Source of the DNA: CAUTVF01 sp963541805
GTDB lineage: Bacteria; Pseudomonadota; Alphaproteobacteria; Rs-D84; CASDRH01
Length of the DNA: 18,373 bases
Direction of reading: 5' to 3'
Assembly: GCA_963541805.1 (NCBI GenBank)
Contig: CAUTVF010000014.1
Span: 1-18,373, forward strand
Both the position numbers and the translations under genes were made by a program. The notes under the pieces were generated by a model. That model did not search any database. It saw nothing but the letters and a program-made list of their open reading frames with translations, and was not told the DNA's origin. This document shows, piece by piece, positions 7,664 to 14,865 of the stretch; position 1 is the first letter of the stretch; each line of letters begins with the position of its first letter.

Positions 7664-8080
7664 TTAACGTTTTAAATCTTCCTGCACTGTTTTGTTTGCT
7701 AACAGCTCATCAATATGATGAGCTTTTTCAAAAGAATCATCAACAACAAAAACTAAATCAGGTATATATTTTAACTCAATGCAATTTGTTAGTGCATAGC
7801 GAATTTGTTTTTTCCTAGAATTCAGTAAATTAACTTTTTCTTTTGTCATATTCAAATTAAGTGAAGTAATAAAAACCTTCGCATTCGCATAACCTGGAGA
7901 CACTTTTACCTCTGTAATGGACAAATGCTTTAATAATTCACTATCCAATTTTGCCCCCATCAAAGCATCATTTAATTTACGCTTGATAAGCTCCCCCATT
8001 CTTAATTCTCGCAAGTGATGATAAGAATCATCTCTTAAAGTTTTAACAGATAAAATATCCTTATTTAGATACGATCTCAT
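7664..8080 (-). CDS. rbfA: Ribosome-binding factor A
   Basis: RbfA binds the 30S subunit and helps mature the 5' end of 16S rRNA, especially in the cold. The 138-residue product shows family signatures: the N-terminal RELRMGELIKRKLNDALM helix, ITEVKVSPGYANAKVFIT (about 54-71), and the C-terminal LKYIPDLVFVVDDSFEKAHHIDELL. These give the type II KH-like fold. Its ATG lies 20 bases inside the end of the DUF192 gene, in another frame, which suggests translational coupling. It is the last gene of the EF-hand/DUF192/rbfA operon. In many bacteria rbfA follows infB, so this neighbourhood is unusual. It converges on pgm with a single base between the stop codons. Confidence 0.92.
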   Translation of the reverse strand: MRSYLNKDILSVKTLRDDSYHHLRELRMGELIKRKLNDALMGAKLDSELLKHLSITEVKVSPGYANAKVFITSLNLNMTKEKVNLLNSRKKQIRYALTNCIELKYIPDLVFVVDDSFEKAHHIDELLANKTVQEDLKR

Positions 8081-8579
8081 TATAGTTCACTTCAATAATA
8101 TCCCCTGTTTTAATTTGATAATCCGACACAATCCCGGCATTTAATTCGACTACATATTTAACTGGTTGAGTAGAAAAAATCGAATTCTCACTTAAAGGAG
8201 TAGTTTTTTCAAAAAGCGAAACAATCTTCTTATTTTCGTCAACAAATAATAAATCTAAACTGATATAAGTATTTTTCATCCAAAAAGAGACAACATGAGG
8301 ACTATCAAAAACAAACAACATACCATTATTATCAGGCATATTTTTTATAAACATTAAACCTAATTTTCTTTTTTTATCAGTATCAGAAATTGCAACTTTA
8401 AACTCTGACTTAACTTTTTTAAGCTTCGAATCGTAAATAGTCAGATCAGCACTGTAATTTGGAGCATCTGAAAAAAACATATTAAAAATTAGAAAAGCCG
8501 ACGATAAAACAATTCCACCCAGTAAACCAAGTGTAATACTATTTTTTAAAATCCTTTTTAAATGAATATATTTTATCAT
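8061..8579 (-). CDS. DUF192 family membrane-anchored protein
   Basis: The 172-residue protein has an N-terminal hydrophobic segment (about residues 14-36) acting as an anchor or signal, followed by a DUF192 domain (about 58-170). Typical family stretches are KRKLGLMFIKNMPDNNGMLFVF (given here only as a span, about 70-91), SFWMKNTYISLDLLFVDE, and the end pattern PVKYVVELNAG with GD near the C-terminus. The domain is probably periplasmic. The biochemical role of DUF192 is not established. It sits between the EF-hand gene (12 bases upstream) and rbfA (20-base overlap downstream). Its ribosome binding site is weak, in keeping with an internal operon gene. Confidence 0.9.
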   Translation of the reverse strand: MIKYIHLKRILKNSITLGLLGGIVLSSAFLIFNMFFSDAPNYSADLTIYDSKLKKVKSEFKVAISDTDKKRKLGLMFIKNMPDNNGMLFVFDSPHVVSFWMKNTYISLDLLFVDENKKIVSLFEKTTPLSENSIFSTQPVKYVVELNAGIVSDYQIKTGDIIEVNYNEIVSK

Positions 8580-8591
8580 AATTACTGTCCG

Positions 8592-9044
8592 TTATTGAGC
8601 ATAGCCGGCTCTCTTTTTTAAATCCCACTCATGTTTTGAAATAATACCATTTTTATCCTGGTCGAAATCATCAAACATTTGTTGAACAGTAAACATAGGG
8701 CATTTTATAAAATCATCTTTTGATATTTTACCATCGACAACCATATGTGCAGTCCGGGAATTGGATGAAAATCTCCTTATTGCAAATTCTGATTCATCAG
8801 ATGATATAAAACCATCCCCATTTTCATCCTCCTCTGCAAAAACAGTTTTCATACGTTCAACTTCAGTCTTACATCTTGAAACAACATTGGCGTTGTAATA
8901 AGAAGCAAAATCATCGATCGTCCATTCATTATCAGAATTACCATCATATTCGTCAAAAACAGTATCAGATGATTGAGCAAAAACAAAATTTTTTGATAAA
9001 AATAAAGATATTGCAAACATTAAACAATAAAACGAATATTTCAT
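8592..9044 (-). CDS. Exported EF-hand calcium-binding protein
   Basis: The ATG at 9044 has a good ribosome binding site (AGGTG on the minus strand, plus 9049-9053), so I choose it over the TTG at 9062; this gives 150 residues. The first 24 or so residues form a signal peptide ending in VFA, so the protein is probably periplasmic or secreted. Three 12-residue EF-hand loops can be read: a degenerate DGNSDNEWTIDD, and two with canonical ligands, DENGDGFISSDE and DQDKNGIISKHE. Two cysteines lie between, and could be disulfide bonded. It likely binds calcium and may act as a buffer, sensor or structural protein; no enzymatic domain is visible. It leads the operon with DUF192 and rbfA and is divergent from the barrel gene at 9180. 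Confidence 0.85.
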   Translation of the reverse strand: MKYSFYCLMFAISLFLSKNFVFAQSSDTVFDEYDGNSDNEWTIDDFASYYNANVVSRCKTEVERMKTVFAEEDENGDGFISSDESEFAIRRFSSNSRTAHMVVDGKISKDDFIKCPMFTVQQMFDDFDQDKNGIISKHEWDLKKRAGYAQ

Positions 9045-9071
9045 AATACACCTCAGGAACAAAACGTTGGA

Positions 9072-9099
9072 ATTATAACAATATAATAGCTAAAAGCAA
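9072..9099 (-). promoter_or_regulatory. Candidate promoter for the EF-hand/DUF192/rbfA operon
   Basis: On the minus strand TTGCTT (plus 9094-9099) and a perfect TATAAT (plus 9072-9077) are 16 bases apart, with the ribosome binding site about 20 bases downstream. It is divergent from the promoter at 9120-9148, and only 20 bases separate the two -35 boxes, so one regulator could control both. Confidence 0.45.
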
Positions 9100-9119
9100 T
9101 AATCGATTTATTAAAATAC

Positions 9120-9148
9120 TTGACAAAATAAGATTTTTGTCCTATTTT
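9120..9148 (+). promoter_or_regulatory. Strong sigma70-type promoter for the outer-membrane barrel gene
   Basis: A perfect TTGACA (9120-9125), 17-base spacer and TATTTT (9143-9148) precede the gene. The start would be near 9155, giving a leader of about 25 bases that contains the ribosome binding site AAGGCGG (9169-9175). Confidence 0.6.
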
Positions 9149-9179
9149 TTCAATCATAATACTAGAGCAAGGCGGATAG

Positions 9180-10157
9180 ATGGATAAGTATATTTATAAA
9201 AGCACAATAAGTTTAGCAATAAAAGTTTCTTTATTTTTGGCAATGTTTTTTACCATGATGGGAATAATAAAAGCATTCGCAAACACCAACGAAGAATATA
9301 ATATCTATTACAATAACGATAATAATTTTGAGTATAGGTTTAAACAGTTTTATATATCTGGATTTGGATCGATTACCTCATTTTCAACAATTTTTCATAA
9401 AAACAGTAATTATTTAAAGTATAAAAATAGTTGTACTGGCGGGGTTGGATTACCACTTTATGACTCACTTGGAAATCCAGTTCAAAATATTGTTGATAAT
9501 AAAGATATTCCTGCATTATGTGATATAATTTATGACTATGATGTGCTTAATAACCCAATAGATTATTCATTAATCTCAGAGAAAATGAATTTAGACATTG
9601 AAGGTGGAAATACATGGGGATTTGCAATTGGATTAAATACTCATTCTGCATTCAGGACAGAGATTGCATATAATTCATTATTTAAATCATTTAAAAAAGA
9701 AAAAAATATAAATGGTCATGGGAATGCAATTTCAAAATTAGATAAAAATAACTATAATATAAAATTTCAATCAAGATCTCTTTTCATAAATACATACTTT
9801 GATGTATTAGAAGATAGAAGGGAATCTCCAATATTTGTTCCATACATAATGGTTGGTGGAGGAATAACAGACAATAGAATATCCGTTGAATATCAAGCAA
9901 ACCCAGTGAATACCGCAACTATTACAAATATTCCAAGCGTTAAAAACTTTAACTTTGCATTTACTGGCGGAATTGGTTTTTCATCATCGGTTACCAATTA
10001 TATTGTATTGGATATATCGGCCAGATATTACAATTTTGGAAAAGTAAAAACAGCAAATTATTATATACAAAATAATACCAAAACAGACTTCCAAGGATTA
10101 AAAGGAAAAATCGGAGAAAGCTATCAAATAATGATGGGTATACGTTTTCAAATTTAA
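9180..10157 (+). CDS. Outer-membrane beta-barrel protein (surface-antigen-like)
   Basis: The 325-residue product starts with a basic N-terminus and a hydrophobic signal ending at about residue 34 (IIKAFA), predicted to be cut by signal peptidase I. The rest alternates hydrophobic and polar residues in short strands rich in Gly and aromatics, for example FYISGFGSITSF, WGFAIGLNT, PYIMVGGGIT and FAFTGGIGFS, ending GIRFQI. That is typical of an 8-10 strand porin/opacity or Msp4/P44-like surface protein. Two cysteines near residues 84 and 113 fall in a long Asn/Asp-rich segment that is probably an extracellular loop. The strong promoter suggests high expression. Exact family and function are uncertain. 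It ends one base from the convergent protease gene. Confidence 0.78.
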   Translation: MDKYIYKSTISLAIKVSLFLAMFFTMMGIIKAFANTNEEYNIYYNNDNNFEYRFKQFYISGFGSITSFSTIFHKNSNYLKYKNSCTGGVGLPLYDSLGNPVQNIVDNKDIPALCDIIYDYDVLNNPIDYSLISEKMNLDIEGGNTWGFAIGLNTHSAFRTEIAYNSLFKSFKKEKNINGHGNAISKLDKNNYNIKFQSRSLFINTYFDVLEDRRESPIFVPYIMVGGGITDNRISVEYQANPVNTATITNIPSVKNFNFAFTGGIGFSSSVTNYIVLDISARYYNFGKVKTANYYIQNNTKTDFQGLKGKIGESYQIMMGIRFQI

Positions 10158-10158
10158 G

Positions 10159-10902
10159 TTAGATTTTGTGTAATAAGAACCCGTTTTTATTCAACCATTT
10201 GATTGCTCGGTTTGTTAGGATTTCTGGATAAATAGAATAAACTAAACTCCAAAAATCTTTTCCATGATTCATTTCTTTTAAATGACAAAGCTCATGTACT
10301 ATCACGTAATCTATTACAAATTGCGGAGCAAAAGCAATACGAAATGAAAAAGATAATTTACGATCACTAGAACAACTCCCCCAACGGGAAATCGTATCTT
10401 TGATTGATATTTTATTAATCATTTTACTAAAATCAGAAAATTGAGAGATATAATTTTTTATGTATGTCATTAATTCTTTTTTTGCAAAATCCTTAACTCG
10501 ACGTGGTAAAAATTCTGTATCCCCGGACACATATAAATTTCCGTCTTTTATATATATTCCTTTACCTAAAGGGTTATGAAATATTTTTAATAATTGGCCA
10601 CAAATTGAAATACTACTTCCATTTTCCAAATGAAAACTTGAATCACCATATTTATTTTCTGCAACAATTTTATTTGCAAACTTTAAATATATCCAATCGT
10701 ATTTTGATTGTAAAAATTCTATTGCTTTATTTTCTGAAATGAATACTGAATGTGTCAAACTAATAATATTTTTTATATAATCAAGTTTGATTGAAATACC
10801 TTTTATTCTTGATGAAGATTTAATATTAACAATTATATTTTTAATCTCTCCAACATCGACTGCTGTTTTGTTATATGGAATAGAAATAACAATTTGTGTC
10901 AT
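10159..10902 (-). CDS. YgjP/SprT-like zinc metallopeptidase (DUF45)
   Basis: I start at the ATG at 10902, giving 247 residues; a TTG at 10923 extends it by seven residues but has no better ribosome binding site. The family hallmark is HELCHLKEMNHGKDFW, giving His203, Glu204, His207 and His213 as zinc ligands and catalytic base. It is preceded by SRWGSCSSDRKLSFSFRI (about 172-189), the usual YgjP signature. The N-terminal half is the mixed beta region of the family. No signal peptide is seen, so it is likely cytosolic. Members are related to minigluzincin and SprT-like proteases, but physiological substrates are poorly known. It is divergent from def, with 45 bases between the starts, and convergent with the barrel gene. 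Confidence 0.87.
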   Translation of the reverse strand: MTQIVISIPYNKTAVDVGEIKNIIVNIKSSSRIKGISIKLDYIKNIISLTHSVFISENKAIEFLQSKYDWIYLKFANKIVAENKYGDSSFHLENGSSISICGQLLKIFHNPLGKGIYIKDGNLYVSGDTEFLPRRVKDFAKKELMTYIKNYISQFSDFSKMINKISIKDTISRWGSCSSDRKLSFSFRIAFAPQFVIDYVIVHELCHLKEMNHGKDFWSLVYSIYPEILTNRAIKWLNKNGFLLHKI

Positions 10903-10912
10903 GACTTTGCTA

Positions 10913-10940
10913 TTGATTATCAAATAGGTTTTGATAATAT
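10913..10940 (+). promoter_or_regulatory. Candidate def promoter implying a leaderless message
   Basis: TTGATT (10913-10918), 16-base spacer and TAATAT (10935-10940) would place transcription start about 7 bases on, at or next to the ATG at 10948. No Shine-Dalgarno sequence is seen before that ATG. Confidence 0.35.
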
Positions 10941-10947
10941 CATTGCC

Positions 10948-11481
10948 ATGGCAACTACAAAAGAAAATTTTATAAAAAAATTAAATAATAAAGATTTGTT
11001 TATGCACATAATACCGGATTCTTTGTTATATCAGAAAACTGAAGCAATTACGACTTTCGACGATAATTTAAAGAACATTATATCAGATATGAAATCATTT
11101 ATGAATGAATATTCTGGTGTTGGGTTAGCCGGAAATCAAATTGGCTTCATGAAAAATATAATTACAATAATGCCAAATGATGATGAGTTTATACCACTGA
11201 TTAATCCGAAAATAATTAATCAATCACAAGATAAATGTGATATGGAAGAAGGATGCTTATCTATTCCCGATGTTTATTATTCTGTTTCAAGATCGCAGTC
11301 AATAACAGTTAAATATCAAAATGAAGATGGGGAAGAAATAAAAGAAGATTTTGATGGGATTAAGGCACGTATAATTCTGCATGAAGTTGACCATTTAAAT
11401 GGAATACTATTCATAGATCATCTATCCAGATTAAAAAAACAAATGGTAGAGAGAAAATTTAAAAAACTTTTGAAAAGGTAG
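10948..11481 (+). CDS. def: Peptide deformylase
   Basis: Def removes the formyl group from the N-terminal methionine of new proteins. All three motifs are present: GVGLAGNQ (57-64, with Gly at a position more often Ala), EGCLSIP with metal ligand Cys103, and HEVDH with His145, Glu146 and His149. I choose ATG 10948 (177 residues), which leaves about 20 residues before the conserved IPDSLL, near the family norm. An upstream frame extension to 10894 lacks support, and ATG 11002 would give a very short N-terminus. No ribosome binding site precedes 10948. It heads the def-fmt-truA cluster, four bases before fmt, linking removal of formyl groups with their addition. The stop is TAG. Confidence 0.94.
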   Translation: MATTKENFIKKLNNKDLFMHIIPDSLLYQKTEAITTFDDNLKNIISDMKSFMNEYSGVGLAGNQIGFMKNIITIMPNDDEFIPLINPKIINQSQDKCDMEEGCLSIPDVYYSVSRSQSITVKYQNEDGEEIKEDFDGIKARIILHEVDHLNGILFIDHLSRLKKQMVERKFKKLLKR

Positions 11482-11485
11482 TATC

Positions 11486-12406
11486 ATGAAATCTTTAAGG
11501 GTTATATTTTTTGGCACAAATAATTTTTCAGTTGAAACATTAAAATCGTTATATGAAAATCAGAAACTTGGTATTGAAATTGTTTGTGTCTGCACAAAAA
11601 TTGCCAAGCCATTTGGTCCAAAACACATTTTGAAAGATTCAGAGGTTTTTGAGTATGCAATAAAAAATAATTTACCAGTTAAAACATACAAGACTTTAAA
11701 AAAAGAGGAAATCCAAAACGAGTTAAGGTCGTTTTCTGCAGATATCGGAATTGTTGCGTCATATGGATTAATTCTTCCACAAGCAGTGTTAGACATGTTC
11801 CAATATGGATGTATAAATGTACATGCTTCAATACTTCCAAAATATCGTGGATCTGCCCCAATTCAACGTGCAATTATGGCCGGAGAAAATAAAACAGGCA
11901 TCACGATAATGCAAATGGATGCAGGAATCGATACGGGAGGTGTGTTATTAAAATCAGAAATTAATATTGATAATAAAGATTTTGGAGAAGTTTTTGATGA
12001 ACTTGCAAAACTTGGTGGGTCATTATTAATAGAATACCTTAAAAATCGCGATACCATAAAAACAGTTAAACAAAATGATGAATATGCAACATATGCAAAT
12101 AAAATTGAAAACGAAGATTGTATTATAGATTTCAAAACACAGGATTCAAAACAGATTTATCAAAAAATTCTTGCACTATCTCCATTACCTAAAGCATTTT
12201 TTTATGATAAAAAGGGATCGAAAATTTTTGTTTTAAAATCTAAAGTTTGTGATAGTGATTTTGATATAACAACTGCAGATTTAAAAAAGGATATTTTTGT
12301 ATTATGTTCTGATAATAGATATATACAATTACTTACCCTTCAAAAAGAAGGCAGGAAAATATTAAACAGTCATGAATTCATGAATGGAAATAAAATATTT
12401 TTATAA
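11486..12406 (+). CDS. fmt: Methionyl-tRNA formyltransferase
   Basis: Fmt adds a formyl group from 10-formyltetrahydrofolate to Met-tRNA(fMet). The 306 residues fit the family (about 310). The N-terminal Rossmann-like domain opens with VIFFGT (6-11). The catalytic region is INVHASILPKYRGSAPIQ (110-127), with Asn111 and His113, and MDAGIDTGG with Asp149. A C-terminal OB-like domain follows from about residue 205. The loop that usually reads QPDRPxGRG is altered here (CTKIAKPFGPKH), a divergence in the tRNA-acceptor loop. The ribosome binding site AGGTAG overlaps the def stop, and truA starts two bases after fmt ends, so translational coupling is likely. Confidence 0.95.
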   Translation: MKSLRVIFFGTNNFSVETLKSLYENQKLGIEIVCVCTKIAKPFGPKHILKDSEVFEYAIKNNLPVKTYKTLKKEEIQNELRSFSADIGIVASYGLILPQAVLDMFQYGCINVHASILPKYRGSAPIQRAIMAGENKTGITIMQMDAGIDTGGVLLKSEINIDNKDFGEVFDELAKLGGSLLIEYLKNRDTIKTVKQNDEYATYANKIENEDCIIDFKTQDSKQIYQKILALSPLPKAFFYDKKGSKIFVLKSKVCDSDFDITTADLKKDIFVLCSDNRYIQLLTLQKEGRKILNSHEFMNGNKIFL

Positions 12407-12408
12407 AA

Positions 12409-13197
12409 ATGCCTAGGTTTAAGATTATTGTTGAATATGATGGAACAAATTTCAGTGGTTGGCAACAGCAGCATGATAAGCCATCAATTCAAGGTTCAAT
12501 ACAAAATGCAATAAAATTATTTTGTGGGATAGACACAGAAGTGTATGGATGTGGGCGAACAGATGCAGGGGTACATGCATATGCAATGCCTGCACATTTT
12601 GATTTACCAGATAATTTAGGCAGACAAAAATTACAATCAAATACAATTTGCAATGCAATTAATTACCATCTGGACATGCAAGATTTTAAACAAATTAAAA
12701 TATTATCTGCAGAATTAGTAGGTAATAATTTTCATGCAAGATTTGATTGTAAACAGCGCAAATATGTATACAAAATTTTAATAAGACAATCCGCTCCATC
12801 ATTATTAAATAATTTTGTGTGGCATATTCGTAAAGATTTATCAATTAAAGATATGGAAGAGGCCGCAACATTTTTAATTGGAAAGCATGATTTTACATCA
12901 TTTCGATCTGTTGAATGTCAAGCGAAATCTCCAATTAAGACAATTGATAATATAAATTTCGAATGTATAGATTTTTCAAATGTAAATTATTTTGAAAAGC
13001 ATATTAATATATATTTTACTGCCAAATCATTTTTACATCATCAAGTTAGAAATATGGTTGGATCTTTAGTTGATGTGGGATTAAAAAAAATTAACCCAAT
13101 AATTATTAAAGATATTTTAAATAAAAAAGATCGAAAAGCCGCAGGTTTAAATGCTCCTGCATGTGGATTATATTTTTTATCTGCTGAATATTTTTAA
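12409..13197 (+). CDS. truA: tRNA pseudouridine(38-40) synthase
   Basis: TruA converts uridines 38-40 of the tRNA anticodon arm to pseudouridine. The 262-residue protein matches the usual length. It begins FKIIVEYDGTNFSGWQQQ (4-21), then CGRTDAGVHA (48-57) with the catalytic Asp52, RKYVYKIL in the middle, and the C-terminal FLHHQVRNMVGSLVDVG, all family landmarks. It starts two bases after the fmt stop and has no clear ribosome binding site of its own, so it is probably translated by coupling. The def-fmt-truA order is seen in many alphaproteobacteria. It is followed by a tRNA gene, whose maturation it could plausibly affect. Confidence 0.95.
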   Translation: MPRFKIIVEYDGTNFSGWQQQHDKPSIQGSIQNAIKLFCGIDTEVYGCGRTDAGVHAYAMPAHFDLPDNLGRQKLQSNTICNAINYHLDMQDFKQIKILSAELVGNNFHARFDCKQRKYVYKILIRQSAPSLLNNFVWHIRKDLSIKDMEEAATFLIGKHDFTSFRSVECQAKSPIKTIDNINFECIDFSNVNYFEKHINIYFTAKSFLHHQVRNMVGSLVDVGLKKINPIIIKDILNKKDRKAAGLNAPACGLYFLSAEYF

Positions 13198-13199
13198 GA

Positions 13200-13226
13200 T
13201 TGAAAATATTTATTATTTATTATAAA
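13200..13226 (+). promoter_or_regulatory. Possible promoter for tRNA-Gly and gltX
   Basis: TTGAAA (13200-13205) and TATAAA (13221-13226) are 15 bases apart, with transcription start expected near 13233, a few bases before the tRNA. The spacer is short and the region is very A+T-rich, so the match is tentative. Read-through from truA is an alternative. Confidence 0.35.
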
Positions 13227-13238
13227 TTTATAGGCTGT

Positions 13239-13312
13239 GCAAGTGTGGTATAGTGGTAGCATGTCAGCTTCCCAAGCTGAAGATGGGGGTTCGATTCCCC
13301 TCACTTGCACCA
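13239..13312 (+). tRNA. tRNA-Gly, anticodon CCC
   Basis: The acceptor stem GCAAGTG (13239-13245) pairs perfectly with CACTTGC (13302-13308). The anticodon stem TCAGC/GCTGA encloses TTCCCAA, so the anticodon is CCC (13271-13273), reading GGG. The T arm is GGGGG/CCCCT around TTCGATT, the variable loop is four bases, and the CCA end is encoded (13310-13312). The D arm, GTAT/GCAT around AGTGGTA, is weak, with wobbles and an A-C mismatch. The discriminator base is A (13309) rather than the U usual in bacterial tRNA-Gly. It lies between truA and gltX and is probably cut from a longer transcript. Confidence 0.95.
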
Positions 13313-13334
13313 AATATCAGGAGAATTTCAAAAG

Positions 13335-14789
13335 ATGAAAAAAGTTAGAACACGTTTTGCTCCATCTCCGACAGGATGGCTTCATATTGGTGGAATGAGA
13401 ACTGCACTATTTGCATATTTAATTGCGAAAAAAGAAAATGGAGATTTCTTATTACGAATAGAAGATACAGATAAGGAACGTACTGTTGAAGGTGCAACAG
13501 ATTTTATTTATAAAGCATTGAAGATTGCTAAATTACAACATGATGAGGGCCCAGATATTGGTGGAAACTATGGACCATATGTTCAAAGTGAACGTGCTGA
13601 AACAGATATATATACTAAGTATGCTCATAAATTGGTTGAAAGCGGGCATGCATTTTATTGCTTTTGTGAAAAACATGAATATAAGGCAAATCAAGATGAT
13701 GAAGATGGGGATAAAGCACAGAAATTTATAAAACAAAATGATCCTTGTAAAGATATCCCATTGGATGTTGCAAAAAAACGGATAGCATCTGGAGAGCCAT
13801 ATGTAATAAAACAAATAATTCCTCCAGGTACAACGACATTTAATGATACCGTTTTTGGAAAAATAACGGTTGATAATAAAACTTTGGATGAACAAGTTTT
13901 AATAAAGTCAGATGGATATCCGACATATAATTTTGCGAATGTTATTGATGATCATTTAATGGAAATAACCCATGTTGTTCGTGGAAGTGAGTATTTATCT
14001 TCAACCCCAAAATATGATTTATTGTATCATGCACTTGGTTGGACACCTCCCATATATGTTCACGTTCCACAGATTATGAAAGATAAAACACATAAATTAA
14101 GTAAACGAAATGGAGATGCATCATTTCAAGATTTGATAGCAAAAGGATTTTTACCTGAAGCAATATTGAATTATATTACGTTACTTGGATGGCATCCGTC
14201 GGATGATCGTGAAATTTTTTCAATAGAAGATTTAAAAAAAGAATTTAGTATTGATAGAATTGCGAAATCCGATGCCATATTTGATCCAGAAAAATTGCGT
14301 TGGATGAATTCCATTTATATCAGAAATTTATCTGATGATGAATTCCATAATAATGCCCTTCCTTTTTATAATAAAGTCATAACAAAAGGTCTGGACTTAA
14401 ATGAAATTTCAAAATTATTGAAGGAAAGGATTGAAACGTTTGCAGACATTCCTGAAATGATTGAATTTTTTGAAACTCTACCAGAATATGACACAGATTT
14501 GTATATTCATAAAAAAATGAAGACTACAAAGGAAATTGCAAAAGAGGTATTACCTTTAGTTAAAGAAAAATTGAAGGGGTTATCTGATTGGAATTATGAA
14601 AATATAAAACAGATTTTCATGAATATAGTGTCAGAGCTTAATTTAAAAAATGGACAGGTATTTTATCCGGCAAGAATTGCGTTATCTGGAAAAGAATTTA
14701 CCCCAGGTGGGCCAGTTGAAATCGCAAATATACTTGGAAAAGATGAAACTTTATTACGATTAGAAAATGGAATAAAAAAATTAAATTAA
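13335..14789 (+). CDS. gltX: Glutamyl-tRNA synthetase
   Basis: GltX charges tRNA-Glu (or both Glu and Gln isoacceptors in species lacking GlnRS). The ATG at 13335 has AGGAG at 13319-13323; longer frames begin inside the tRNA and are rejected. The 484 residues hold the class I signature PSPTGWLHIGG (10-20), the insertion with Cys109/Cys111, TYNFANVIDDHLMEITHVVRG (about 197-217), and the KMSKS-like KLSKR (254-258). The C-terminal anticodon-binding domain begins near 320. The KLSKRNGDASF and NVIDDHLMEITHV region looks like clostridial or Bacteroidota GluRS rather than the typical alphaproteobacterial type. It follows the tRNA by 22 bases and is closed by a terminator. Confidence 0.95.
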   Translation: MKKVRTRFAPSPTGWLHIGGMRTALFAYLIAKKENGDFLLRIEDTDKERTVEGATDFIYKALKIAKLQHDEGPDIGGNYGPYVQSERAETDIYTKYAHKLVESGHAFYCFCEKHEYKANQDDEDGDKAQKFIKQNDPCKDIPLDVAKKRIASGEPYVIKQIIPPGTTTFNDTVFGKITVDNKTLDEQVLIKSDGYPTYNFANVIDDHLMEITHVVRGSEYLSSTPKYDLLYHALGWTPPIYVHVPQIMKDKTHKLSKRNGDASFQDLIAKGFLPEAILNYITLLGWHPSDDREIFSIEDLKKEFSIDRIAKSDAIFDPEKLRWMNSIYIRNLSDDEFHNNALPFYNKVITKGLDLNEISKLLKERIETFADIPEMIEFFETLPEYDTDLYIHKKMKTTKEIAKEVLPLVKEKLKGLSDWNYENIKQIFMNIVSELNLKNGQVFYPARIALSGKEFTPGGPVEIANILGKDETLLRLENGIKKLN

Positions 14790-14796
14790 TAAGATT

Positions 14797-14830
14797 AAAA
14801 AAATCTCTAATAAATTAGAAGAGTTTTTTT
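14797..14830 (+). terminator. Intrinsic terminator after gltX
   Basis: A run of seven A (14797-14803) and a short GC-containing stem (CTC/GAG) lead into seven T (14824-14830), eight bases after the gltX stop. An alternative inner stem CTAAT/ATTAG can form. The A/T symmetry allows it to work for the convergent minus-strand gene as well. Confidence 0.65.
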
Positions 14831-14865
14831 AATGGACGAAATAAAAATAAAACTTGTTAGCAAAC

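Noticed and set aside
9045..9062. TTG start at 9062 for the EF-hand gene
   Set aside because: The AGGTG box sits just upstream of ATG 9044, and the signal peptide starts naturally there.
10894..10947. Longer N-terminus for def
   Set aside because: It overlaps the start of the YgjP-like gene, has no RBS and extends the protein well past the family N-terminus.
13305..13334. Upstream TTG start for gltX
   Set aside because: It lies inside the tRNA-Gly acceptor stem. ATG 13335 has AGGAG at the right distance.
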